From the NCBI GenBank assembly GCA_910584835.1, contig CAJUEG010000006.1:1-64000 (forward strand): a DNA stretch of 64,000 nt, written 5' to 3'. Positions 16,060-24,120 of this stretch are shown one piece after another. The stretch is from an uncultured Oscillospiraceae bacterium. GTDB lineage: Bacteria > Bacillota > Clostridia > Oscillospirales > Oscillospiraceae. The notes beneath the pieces were generated by a model. That model made no database searches, had not been told where the DNA came from, and saw nothing but the letters and a program-made list of their open reading frames with translations. Position 1 is the stretch's first letter, and each line of letters begins with the position of its first letter. Position numbers and translations under genes: made by a program.

Positions 16060-16419
16060 ATGACGCAGTACAGACTGGGCGGGGCGGAGGCGGCCTTCGC
16101 CGCGCTGATCTGGGACAACGAGCCGCTGTCCTCCAGCCGCCTGGTGGAGCTGTGCGCCCGGGAGCTGGAGTGGAAGAAGTCCACCACCTACACCGTTTTG
16201 CGGCGGCTGTGCCAGAAGGGGATTTTTCAAAACGAGAACGGGGTGGTGACGTCCCGGGTCAGCCGGGAGGAGCTGGCTGCCCGGCAGAGCGAGGCCTTTG
16301 TGGACGAGGCGTTCGGCGGCTCGCTGCCCCGGTTCCTGGCGGCCTTCACCCGGCGCAAGAAGCTCAGCGAAGAGGAGGTCGCGCAGCTCCAGCGGCTCAT
16401 CGACGAGAACAGGGGGTGA
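16060..16419 (+). CDS. BlaI/MecI/CopY-family repressor
   Basis: This 119-residue winged-helix protein follows the BlaI pattern: an N-terminal DNA-binding domain with LSSSRLVELC and KKSTTYTVLRRLCQKGIF (recognition helix and wing), then a C-terminal dimerisation helix LSEEEVAQLQRLIDEN. Repressors of this family dimerise on TACA-type dyads and are inactivated by proteolysis after the paired membrane peptidase senses a signal. The start follows AAAGGAGGG. The M56 peptidase gene begins five bases after the stop, and two operator-like dyads lie in the promoter. The inducing signal is unknown. Confidence 0.9.
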   Translation: MTQYRLGGAEAAFAALIWDNEPLSSSRLVELCARELEWKKSTTYTVLRRLCQKGIFQNENGVVTSRVSREELAARQSEAFVDEAFGGSLPRFLAAFTRRKKLSEEEVAQLQRLIDENRG

Positions 16420-16423
16420 GGGC

Positions 16424-18835
16424 ATGGAAAACCTGTTTCTCGCCGTGCTGGGCATGAGCGCCACCGGGGCGGCGGTCATTGCGGCGGTGCTGCTGGCCCG
16501 GCTTCTTCTGCGCAAGGCCCCCAAAATTTTTTCCTACGCCCTGTGGGCGGTGGTGCTGTTCCGGCTGCTGTGCCCCTTTACCATTGAGAGCGCGTTCAGC
16601 CTTCTGCCCTCCGTGCGGATGGTGGACGCCGCCGGGCGGGGCGGAGGGACGGACCAGGTTATCCAGGTTCACACCGGCATACCCGTCCTGAACAGCCAGG
16701 TGAACGGCTTCCTGGCGGACCACCCCTACCAGCAGGGACAGCCTGTAGTGACCGGAGGGTCGCCGGAGGAGGGCCTGGCCCCCGTTATCAACCAGCTGGG
16801 GCCCGTGCCGGACTGGCGCACCCTGCCCGCCGCCGTCTGGCTGGCGGGGACCGCCGCCCTGCTGGGGTACGGCCTGGTCTCTCTGCTGCGGCTGCGGCGC
16901 AGGCTGGCGGGGTCGGTCCCCCTGGCGGGGGAGAAGGGCGTCCGGCTGGCCGACCACATCCCCTCCCCCTTTGTGCTGGGGCTGCTGCGGCCCGTTATCT
17001 ATCTGCCCTCCGATCTGCCCGAGGGGGAGCGGGGCTATATCCTCCTTCACGAGCGCACCCATATCCGCCGCCTTGACCACGTGACCCGGGCGCTGGCGTG
17101 GCTGGCGGTGGCGGTCCATTGGTTCAACCCCCTGGTGTGGCTGGCCTTCCGCCTGGCGGGGCGGGACATGGAGATGTCCTGCGACGAGGCGGTGCTGCGG
17201 CGGATGGGCCGGGACGTGCGGGCGGACTACTCCGCCTCCCTGCTGCGGCTGACCGCCGGCGGGCGGCTCCCGGCGGGTCCGCTGGCCTTTGGCGGCGGGG
17301 AGGTGAAGGGCCGCATCAAGAACGTGCTGGGCTATAAAAAGCCCGCCTTCTGGGCGGGGGCGCTGGCCCTCATCGCGGTGGTGTGCGTGGGGGCGGCCCT
17401 GGCCACCAACCGAAGCCCCAGCCTCCAGATCGACGCCGGCTCCATTGTGTCCTACACCGCCGTCACCTCCGACTCCTACACCAGGGTTCCCGAGCATGTC
17501 TCCACCGACGCCGACCGGCGGAAGGACCTGGCCGACCCGGCCAAACAGCGCCCGCTGTCCAAAAAGGACGGCGACGCGCTGGCGGAGCTGGTGAACGCCT
17601 ACCGAAAGAGCGTCTACGGGCACGGTGAGCTCACCCTGTCCGGGAGCGAGCACCACCTGGTGCGAATGGACCGCGCGGACGGCGGGTACTACCTGCTGGA
17701 CTACTGGTACTGGAACGGCTTCTCGTTCAACCCGCTCCACGGCGGCGAGGACAGCTACACTACCCTGGTGACCGATTACGACGCCTCCGGCAGGGCCGGG
17801 ACCACCTGGCAGATGGAGTATGACTTCGACCGGGCGTACAAGGACTGGCGGCAGGGCGTGCCGGGGGCGTACCCGGCCCCCGAAGACGCCGAGCTGACCT
17901 TCGCCCTGGCCTGGACGGACGACGGCCGCCCCTATGTCCGCATGGACGGCGCCGTGCTGGGCCGCGCCCTGCGGGAAAGCATCATCTGGTGGCCGCCCTA
18001 TGGGGACGGGGAGGAGCAGTACGCCGGCAGCCGAGGGCTGACGATGGAGTACCTCTTTGAGAGCGGCTGGGGCAGGGTGTACGCCTGGTGGGCGGATGAG
18101 GAGCGCACCAGCGTGGCCGTGTCCACCCAGGCGTCCACCATAGCCGTCAGCTCCATTGTGGACTGGTGGGAGTTCACCGTGGATCTGTCCGGCGAACAGG
18201 GAAAGGTCACCTCTATGGCGTTGAGCGGGGAACAGCCCCAGGGCGTGCGGGTGGTGCCCGAGGCCGTCACGGAGGAAGAGGCGGTGGACGTAGCCCGCAT
18301 CGCCGCCAAGCTGCTCACCGCGGCGGAGGACTACTACCGAAACTGCGGCGAACCCGTCCCGGCCGCCCCCGCCGGGGCGGTTGGATACACCCCCGAGTAC
18401 GGCGCGGGCGAGTTCGGCGAGTGTCTCATCAATGGCCTGGGGGACGCCTATGTGGAGTGGCACGCCCCCGGCCGGGGGGAGAGCGTGGACTGGCTGTATT
18501 TTGCCCGCGACCCCGCCTTCTTCTGCCCCCGGCTGGCCGGGGAGGCGGTGGAGGGCAGCGCCCAGTGGACGGATAAGGACCGCACCGCCGTCCGGGTAAA
18601 CTTCAACGTCAACGACGCGCGGGTGGTGAGCGGGGCCATCTCCGGCTTTACCATTGAGTTCACCGTGGATTTGGAGGAGATGGCCGTCACGGACACCTTC
18701 ACCCGCTCCATGGTGGAGGGGGAGACCCTGGAGCTGGACGAGGACGAGATGCGCTACGCCGCCCAGGCCTTTGCCGAGCTGCTGCGCGGGGCGGAGAAGT
18801 TTTTTTATGACGCACCAACCTCCCCGGCGCCCTGA
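16424..18835 (+). CDS. BlaR1-like M56 membrane metallopeptidase with a non-penicillin-binding sensor domain
   Basis: This 803-residue protein has N-terminal transmembrane segments around a cytoplasmic zinc-protease domain. The HEXXH motif is HERTH at residues 209-213 (LLHERTHIRRLDH), with DMEMSCDEAVLRR downstream supplying a further conserved site. One more membrane segment (about residues 305-325) leads to an external region of roughly 470 residues. That region lacks the SxxK penicillin-binding motif of BlaR1; it is rich in Trp, Tyr and Asp and seems to contain two related halves ending in FTVDLSGE and FTVDLEEM. On signal binding it should cleave the adjacent repressor. What it senses is unknown. 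The ATG at 16424 was preferred over earlier in-frame starts because it begins the first membrane segment. Confidence 0.85.
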   Translation: MENLFLAVLGMSATGAAVIAAVLLARLLLRKAPKIFSYALWAVVLFRLLCPFTIESAFSLLPSVRMVDAAGRGGGTDQVIQVHTGIPVLNSQVNGFLADHPYQQGQPVVTGGSPEEGLAPVINQLGPVPDWRTLPAAVWLAGTAALLGYGLVSLLRLRRRLAGSVPLAGEKGVRLADHIPSPFVLGLLRPVIYLPSDLPEGERGYILLHERTHIRRLDHVTRALAWLAVAVHWFNPLVWLAFRLAGRDMEMSCDEAVLRRMGRDVRADYSASLLRLTAGGRLPAGPLAFGGGEVKGRIKNVLGYKKPAFWAGALALIAVVCVGAALATNRSPSLQIDAGSIVSYTAVTSDSYTRVPEHVSTDADRRKDLADPAKQRPLSKKDGDALAELVNAYRKSVYGHGELTLSGSEHHLVRMDRADGGYYLLDYWYWNGFSFNPLHGGEDSYTTLVTDYDASGRAGTTWQMEYDFDRAYKDWRQGVPGAYPAPEDAELTFALAWTDDGRPYVRMDGAVLGRALRESIIWWPPYGDGEEQYAGSRGLTMEYLFESGWGRVYAWWADEERTSVAVSTQASTIAVSSIVDWWEFTVDLSGEQGKVTSMALSGEQPQGVRVVPEAVTEEEAVDVARIAAKLLTAAEDYYRNCGEPVPAAPAGAVGYTPEYGAGEFGECLINGLGDAYVEWHAPGRGESVDWLYFARDPAFFCPRLAGEAVEGSAQWTDKDRTAVRVNFNVNDARVVSGAISGFTIEFTVDLEEMAVTDTFTRSMVEGETLELDEDEMRYAAQAFAELLRGAEKFFYDAPTSPAP

Positions 18836-18846
18836 CGAGCGCGGGA

Positions 18847-18885
18847 GCAGGCCCGCCGGAACGTCCGGCGGGCCTGCTGTTTTTC
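18847..18885 (+). terminator. Terminator of the first BlaI/M56 operon
   Basis: GCAGGCCCGCCGGA pairs perfectly with TCCGGCGGGCCTGC over an ACG loop, followed by TGTTTTTC. Confidence 0.85.
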
Positions 18886-18921
18886 TCTGCGGGACAGTGA
18901 AAAAAAGTGGGCGGCGTCCCC

Positions 18922-18950
18922 TTGACAAGCGCGGTTAGCGCTGGTAAACT
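18922..18950 (+). promoter_or_regulatory. feoAB promoter with a palindrome in the spacer
   Basis: TTGACA (18922-18927) is 17 bases from TAAACT (18945-18950). The spacer contains AGCGC-GGTTA-GCGCT. The position suits a repressor, and an iron regulator is likely for feoAB, but the sequence is not a clear Fur or DtxR box. Confidence 0.6.
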
Positions 18951-18985
18951 AGGGCCGACACAAGCGACGAGGGAGGCTGTTGAAC

Positions 18986-19219
18986 ATGCTTCTGAAGGAT
19001 ATTGAGGTGGGCCAGAGCTGCGTGGTGGAGCGCATGGAGCTGCCCTTCCAGATCCAGCGGCGGCTGGAGGCGCTGGGCATGACCCGCCGGGCCCAGGTGG
19101 CGGTGGTCAACCGCAAGGGCCGGGGGATTTTGATCGTCAAGCTGCGGGGCAGCCGGTTTGCCCTGGGCGAGCAGATCACCAGGAATATAATGGTGAGCAA
19201 GGCGGGTGGGGCGGCATGA
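18986..19219 (+). CDS. feoA: FeoA, ferrous iron transport accessory protein
   Basis: FeoA is a small SH3-like cytoplasmic protein that supports FeoB. The 77-residue sequence shows the family features: MLLKDIEVGQSCVVERM, the ERRLEALGMTRRAQV-like helix (here QRRLEALGMTRRAQV) and the closing strand RGSRFALGEQITRNIMV. The ATG follows GGGAGG by nine bases; a TTG at 18980 is an alternative. The stop overlaps the feoB start (ATGA), which is typical of feoAB operons. Confidence 0.92.
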   Translation: MLLKDIEVGQSCVVERMELPFQIQRRLEALGMTRRAQVAVVNRKGRGILIVKLRGSRFALGEQITRNIMVSKAGGAA

Positions 19220-21264
19220 ACCGGAAAGAGGATATGACCATCGGGTTCATCGGCAACCCCAACTGCGGCAAGACCACCCTGTTCAACGCCTACACCGGGG
19301 CCAACCTGAAGGTGGCCAACTGGCCGGGGGTGACGGTGGAGAAGGTGGAGGGGGCCATCCGGCGGCACGACCTGAACATACGGGTGGTGGACCTGCCCGG
19401 GGCGTACAGCCTCACCTCCTACACCATGGAGGAGATCGTCTCCCGGCAGTTCATCCTCAGCGACGAGGTGGACGTCATCATCAATGTGGTGGACGCCTCG
19501 GTGCTGGAGCGCAGCCTGTACCTCACCCTCCAGCTGCTGGAGCTGGGCAAGCCGGTGGTGGTGGCGCTGAACATGATGGACGTGGTGGAGAAGCGGGGGA
19601 TGGAGATCGACCTCCACCGCCTGCCCGAGATGCTGGGGGTGCCGGTGATCCCGGTGTCCGCCCGCAAACGCTCGGGGCTGGACGCCCTGCTCCACGCCGC
19701 CGCCCACCACAGGGACCACACCGGCCCGGACAGCCTGGTCCACCAGCACCGGCATGTGGGCAGCCACGCCCACGACCACCACCAGGAGTACGCCATGGTG
19801 TACTCCGACGAGATTGAGGACCAGATCGACCGCATCATCCCCGCTCTGGAGGGGAAGTACCCCGGCATCGCCAACCCCCGCTGGCACGCCCTCAAGCTGC
19901 TGGAGGGGGACAAGGAGGTGTCGGAGCGGTACCCCCTGGACCTGCCCGGCCTGGGGGAGAAGGACTACGAGTCCCGGATCATCAACGAGAAGTACGCCTT
20001 CATTGACGAGATCGTGGAGGAGGTGCTGCTCCACAGGCAGCGGCAGGATCAGCTGACGGAAAAGCTGGACGGCGCGCTCACCCACCGCGTATGGGGCATC
20101 CCCATCTTCCTGGGCATCATGGCCCTGGTCTTTTTCCTCACCTTCACCGTGGGCGACTGGATCAAGGGCTATTTCGAGCACACCATCGACGCGCTGTCCC
20201 TGCTGGCCGGGCGGGGGATGGACGCCATAGGGGTGGCCCCCATCGTCCAGTCCCTGGTGGTGGACGGGGTGATCGGCGGCGTGGGCACCATCGTCACCTT
20301 TCTGCCCAACATCTTTATTTTGTTCCTGGCCCTGGCCTTTTTGGAGGACAGCGGCTATATGGCCCGGGTGGCCTACGTGATGGAGGGGGTCATGAGCAGG
20401 CTGGGCCTGTCGGGCAAGGCGTTCATCCCCATGCTGCTGGGCTTTGGCTGCACCGTCCCGGCGCTGATGGCCTCCCGGGCGCTGGAGAGCCAGCGGGACC
20501 GCTATAAGGTGATGCTGGTCACCCCCTTCATGAGCTGCAACGCCCGGCTCACCATCTACATCCTGTTCTCCGAGATGTTTTTCGGGCAGTACGCCATGCT
20601 GGCGGCCTACTCCATGTACCTCATCGGCATTGTGGTGGCCATGCTGGTGTCGGTGGGGCTGCACCTGCTGGATCGGAAGCGGGAGGTGAACTACCTGCTC
20701 ATCGAGCTGCCCGAGTACAAAATGCCCGATGCCCGCACGGTGGCCATCTATGTGTGGGACAAGGTGAAGGACTACCTGGGCAAGGCCGGGTCCACCATCT
20801 TCCTGGCCACGCTGCTGATCTGGCTGCTGCTGAACTTCGGCCCCCAGGGGTACGCCGTGGACATGTCCGGCGGCTTCGGGGCCATCATCGGGCGCTGGCT
20901 GGTGCCCTTCTTCGCCCCCATCGGCCTGGGCTTCTGGCAGATCGCCGTGGCCCTCATCGCCGGCATCTCCGCCAAGGAGGTGGTGGTGTCCAGCTGCGCG
21001 GTGCTCTTCGGCATTGTCAACGCCAACTCCCCCGCGGGGATGGCGGAGTTTGCCCAGGTGCTGTCCGGCATCGGCTTCGGACCGCTGAACGCCTTCTGCC
21101 TGATGGTATTCTGCCTGCTCTACGTCCCCTGCGCAGCCACCCTGGCCACCATCCGCAAGGAGTCGGGCAGCTGGGGGTGGACGGCCTTCGTGGCGGCGTT
21201 CCAGGTGGCGGTGGCGTGGATCGTCACCTTCCTGGCGTACCGGATTGGGCTGTGCATCCTCTAA
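19216..21264 (+). CDS. feoB: FeoB, ferrous iron transporter
   Basis: FeoB imports Fe(II) under anoxic conditions. The 682-residue protein has an N-terminal G domain with GNPNCGKT (G1), DLPGAYSL (G3), NMMD (G4) and VSARKRSG (G5). Helical linker and membrane domain follow, with the conserved Gate motifs (FIPMLLGFGCTVPALMASR and KEVVVSSCAVLFG) and cysteines near the proposed pore. Residues 161-190 contain a His-rich insert (HHRDHTGPDSLVHQHRH, then HAHDHH) not found in E. coli FeoB, possibly a cytosolic metal-binding or selectivity region. FeoC is not present. Translation is coupled to feoA. Confidence 0.95.
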   Translation: MNRKEDMTIGFIGNPNCGKTTLFNAYTGANLKVANWPGVTVEKVEGAIRRHDLNIRVVDLPGAYSLTSYTMEEIVSRQFILSDEVDVIINVVDASVLERSLYLTLQLLELGKPVVVALNMMDVVEKRGMEIDLHRLPEMLGVPVIPVSARKRSGLDALLHAAAHHRDHTGPDSLVHQHRHVGSHAHDHHQEYAMVYSDEIEDQIDRIIPALEGKYPGIANPRWHALKLLEGDKEVSERYPLDLPGLGEKDYESRIINEKYAFIDEIVEEVLLHRQRQDQLTEKLDGALTHRVWGIPIFLGIMALVFFLTFTVGDWIKGYFEHTIDALSLLAGRGMDAIGVAPIVQSLVVDGVIGGVGTIVTFLPNIFILFLALAFLEDSGYMARVAYVMEGVMSRLGLSGKAFIPMLLGFGCTVPALMASRALESQRDRYKVMLVTPFMSCNARLTIYILFSEMFFGQYAMLAAYSMYLIGIVVAMLVSVGLHLLDRKREVNYLLIELPEYKMPDARTVAIYVWDKVKDYLGKAGSTIFLATLLIWLLLNFGPQGYAVDMSGGFGAIIGRWLVPFFAPIGLGFWQIAVALIAGISAKEVVVSSCAVLFGIVNANSPAGMAEFAQVLSGIGFGPLNAFCLMVFCLLYVPCAATLATIRKESGSWGWTAFVAAFQVAVAWIVTFLAYRIGLCIL

Positions 21265-21275
21265 ATAAAGCGATA

Positions 21276-21303
21276 GCGGCCCCTCCCGCATGGGAGGGGC
21301 CGC
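21276..21303. terminator. Hairpin between convergent feoB and M56 genes
   Basis: GCGGCCCCTCCC and GGGAGGGGCCGC form a perfect 12-bp stem. T-tracts on both sides are poor, so it may be a weak bidirectional terminator. Confidence 0.6.
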
Positions 21304-21314
21304 GTTTATGGTTC

Positions 21315-23549
21315 TCACAAGCCGGTGCCCACGCCGGTGCACGTCCAGCCTTCGTCGGTGAGCCACATGTAGCCCACGTGGCTGTAGACCAGCGCGCCTT
21401 CCGGGGCGCCGTCCCCCTCGTAGTACCGGGTATTGCCCGCCCACATCGGACCATCCTCGCTCTGGTCCGCCGGGACGAACACGGTGTCGTAGGAGAAGCA
21501 GAACCAGATTTTGCCGAAGTCGTCCGCTGTGAACGCGAGGTTGCGGTTTCGGACGAACTCTTCCAGCGCATCCCGGCTCTCGAACTCCGGCAGGTTGGCA
21601 TTTACGTTCTCAATCCGCACATAGGTGCAGGCGTATTGACTGCCGGGGGCGGTTTTGGTCCTGGCCCCCTCCCAGTTTTCCGCCCACTCCCGGACGATGT
21701 CCTCGTGGCTCTGGTCCCGGTTGGGGACGGTGGTGGAGCGCAGAACGTCCAGCTCCGCCACGTCGAACACCAGTCTGCGCAGGTAGTCAAAGGGAGTGGT
21801 GTCGGCGGCGGCCAGATAGTCCTTCACGTTGTAGACGCCCTTCCAGCAGTTCCCGTCCCCGTCCGTCACCAGATACGACCCCTCCTTCAGGGTCAGGGAG
21901 GCGGAGCCGTCCGAGGCCTCTATCCGCAGGGTGTCGGTCCCCTCCGACATGGACCAGGGCGCTTCCTCCCAACGGAAATTGAAGGCCAGGGCGCTCAGAT
22001 AGTGGGAGTTGGGGTACTGACTGGGGTCGATGGGGTAGGGGTAGACCCGGCTGGTCCCGGCGGGGGCCAGGGAGAGGGTGATGCTGGGCGCGGCCAGGAG
22101 GCGGTTCACCACCGCCAGAACGGCCTCCTGGGGAGGGGTATAGGGCTCCACGCCCTCCGTTTCCAGCACCGTCTGCATGGCGAAGTCCCGGATGGCCTCG
22201 AAGGCGGCGTTGAACTGCTCTTGGTCATCGGGAGCGTACTCTATGGCGACGCTCCAATGCAGGGCATAATATTGACTGCCGCTCTTGGCAAAGGGTTCAG
22301 GAGCATGGTTCAGGGCGAAGCTGCCGGCGGTTTGGTCTAACTCCTCCTGGGAAAGCTGGCGCACACTCAGCAGCCAGGGCTGGAAATCCTCCGTCCACTC
22401 TGCCGGGACGTCGAACCAATAGTCCGCCAGATGACCGGGCTCCTCGTCCGTCAAGTCAAACCTCACCCTGTCCCGCAGCTCCTCCGGGATATCCTCCAGC
22501 CGCTGCTGGAGGTTGTCCAGGGTCTTTGCCTCCTCCGGCGCGCCGGAGAAGGCGCACCCCGCCGCCAGAGCCAGCAGCAGCGCCGCGGCCAGCGCCAGGG
22601 CGAGGACGGTCTTGGGGCGGCGGGCGATGAGGCGCACCCGCTCCCGCACCCGGCGCCTGCCCCCGGTCATGGTGGTGGCGGTCTGCAAGAGGGATGTGCG
22701 CCCCGCGGCGATCATGCCCACCAGGGTGCGGCCGTAGGGGATGCGCTCCCCCTCCCCCAGGGCGTGGATGGCCCCCGCGTCACAGGCCAGCTCGCAGTCC
22801 TGCCGGGACAGGGCCGCCGCCCACCACACCAGCGGGTCGAACCAATACAGGCACAGGCAGGCGCACCGCAGAAGGGCCCACCAGTGGTCCCGGTGGCGGT
22901 GGTGGGCCAGCTCGTGGGCCAGCACGTGGCGCAGCCGGTCCGGGGTCTCCAAAGCGGCGGGGGTGACGTAAATTCCGGGCCGGAGAGCCCCGCACAGGCA
23001 GGGGGAGGGCAGGGCGTCCGACACGTACACCGGCAGAGAACACTCCACCCCGTTCAGCCGCCGGGCGCCTTTCAGCCTGCGCCGCAGGCCCAGGTTTACC
23101 AGCAGGAACCATCCGGCCATGAGGGCCGCGCCCCCCAGCCACACGGGCCGGGCGTACTTGGCCGCCGCCTCCCCCAGGGTGAGGCCGCGCTGTGCCAGCT
23201 CCCGGGCGCGGGCCTCCACCCGGTCCAGGTCGGTGAAGCTGGTGGTGACAGCGGCGTTCTGCTGGTACTCCTGGAGTGCCAGGACATAGGCGTCGTCATA
23301 GGACATGGCGGGCACGGGGAGGCTGGCCTGCCCGATGGCCTGGACTGCCTGGGCGGGCCGCTCCGCCTTCTCCAGCAGGGCCAGGGCGCTGTAGGCGCTG
23401 GTGAACAAATTCACCGGGAGGAGCAGCCGCAGGGCCGCCACCAGCCACAGGGCGTACTGGACGCGGGGGTCAATCCGCCCCCGCAGCAGGGGCCGCAGGG
23501 CGGCGATGGCGAGAATCAGGATGGACGACGTGATCAAAACCGCGCTCAT
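21315..23549 (-). CDS. BlaR1-like M56 membrane metallopeptidase (second pair)
   Basis: This 744-residue protein starts with hydrophobic segments and has the M56 zinc site HVLAHELAHHRHRDH (HELAH near residues 211-215) and the downstream DCELACDAGAI segment. A membrane segment near residues 320-340 (TVLALALAAALLLALAAGCAF) precedes an external region of about 400 residues. That region has no penicillin-binding motif and differs in sequence from the external region of the first pair. It is encoded directly after its repressor with a 4-base overlap. It should transduce an external signal by cleaving the repressor; the signal is unknown. The Cys after LAAG is in an internal membrane segment, not a lipobox. 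Confidence 0.85.
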   Translation of the reverse strand: MSAVLITSSILILAIAALRPLLRGRIDPRVQYALWLVAALRLLLPVNLFTSAYSALALLEKAERPAQAVQAIGQASLPVPAMSYDDAYVLALQEYQQNAAVTTSFTDLDRVEARARELAQRGLTLGEAAAKYARPVWLGGAALMAGWFLLVNLGLRRRLKGARRLNGVECSLPVYVSDALPSPCLCGALRPGIYVTPAALETPDRLRHVLAHELAHHRHRDHWWALLRCACLCLYWFDPLVWWAAALSRQDCELACDAGAIHALGEGERIPYGRTLVGMIAAGRTSLLQTATTMTGGRRRVRERVRLIARRPKTVLALALAAALLLALAAGCAFSGAPEEAKTLDNLQQRLEDIPEELRDRVRFDLTDEEPGHLADYWFDVPAEWTEDFQPWLLSVRQLSQEELDQTAGSFALNHAPEPFAKSGSQYYALHWSVAIEYAPDDQEQFNAAFEAIRDFAMQTVLETEGVEPYTPPQEAVLAVVNRLLAAPSITLSLAPAGTSRVYPYPIDPSQYPNSHYLSALAFNFRWEEAPWSMSEGTDTLRIEASDGSASLTLKEGSYLVTDGDGNCWKGVYNVKDYLAAADTTPFDYLRRLVFDVAELDVLRSTTVPNRDQSHEDIVREWAENWEGARTKTAPGSQYACTYVRIENVNANLPEFESRDALEEFVRNRNLAFTADDFGKIWFCFSYDTVFVPADQSEDGPMWAGNTRYYEGDGAPEGALVYSHVGYMWLTDEGWTCTGVGTGL

Positions 23550-23929
23550 TTTGCATCCTCCTCCGCCCGATCCAAAATGTCGTACAGCTCCTGTATGTCC
23601 GCGCGGGTGAGGGAGCTGCGGTCGGCCAGGGAGCTGACCAGCAGCCCCACGCTGCCGTGAAAGGCCCGCTCCAGCAGGGAGTCGGTCTCCGTGGCGGCGG
23701 CGTCCTCCCTGGTCAGCAGCGCCCGGAACACCTTGGCCCGCCCCGCCGTCTCATAGCCGACCAGGCCCTTTTCCTCCATGCGCCGCACCATGGTGGTGAC
23801 GGTGCTCTTGGCCCAGCCCGCGCTGTCCCTCAGCGCCCGCACCAGCTCCATCAGGGTTTTGGGGCCGGTCCACAGGCACTCCATCACCCGCCACTCGCTG
23901 GGGGAGAGGGGGCCGCGTTTTTCTTCCAT
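23546..23929 (-). CDS. BlaI/MecI-family repressor (second pair)
   Basis: This 127-residue winged-helix repressor reads LSPSEWRVMECLW at the start, KSTVTTMVRRMEEKGLVGYE at the recognition helix and wing, and a C-terminal dimerisation region (LTRADIQELYDILDRAEED). It has the canonical BlaI length and pattern, closer to classical BlaI than the first pair. The ATG follows AAGGAGG by seven bases. The operator-like dyads in its promoter closely resemble those of the first pair, suggesting cross-talk. Confidence 0.92.
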   Translation of the reverse strand: MEEKRGPLSPSEWRVMECLWTGPKTLMELVRALRDSAGWAKSTVTTMVRRMEEKGLVGYETAGRAKVFRALLTREDAAATETDSLLERAFHGSVGLLVSSLADRSSLTRADIQELYDILDRAEEDAK

Positions 23930-23972
23930 AGGTCTGCCTCCTTTTCCGGCGGACAGCCGCCCGCCGCAGTTG

Positions 23973-24020
23973 GTTTACTGTTGTAAGCCTACTATAGCAG
24001 ATCGGACTACATTTGTCAAC
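23973..24020 (-). promoter_or_regulatory. Promoter and operators of the second BlaI/M56 operon
   Basis: On the minus strand TTGACA (24019-24014) is 17 bases from TATAGT (23996-23991). On the plus strand GTTTACTGTTGTAAG (23973-23987) and CTACATTTGTCAAC (24007-24020) resemble the two operator sites at 16000-16041. Confidence 0.7.
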
Positions 24021-24030
24021 CACTAAAAGG

Positions 24031-24090
24031 GAAAAATTGAGAAGCCGCACCAATCGCCCCGGCGTGCCGGGGATGTTGGCGCGGCTTCTC
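24031..24090 (-). terminator. Terminator of the ABC exporter operon
   Basis: On the minus strand GAGAAGCCGC pairs with GCGGCTTCTC around an inner CCCCGGCACGCCGGGG hairpin, and is followed by AATTTTTCCC. Confidence 0.8.
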
Positions 24091-24120
24091 ATGGGCGGGG
24101 GGAGGTCCACGGCCCGCTCC

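Noticed and set aside
22550..22620. Lipobox (LAAGC) in the second M56 peptidase
   Set aside because: It lies in an internal membrane segment more than 300 residues from the start, so it cannot be a lipoprotein signal.
16424..23549. Beta-lactam resistance locus
   Set aside because: There is no beta-lactamase and the external domains lack SxxK-type penicillin-binding motifs.
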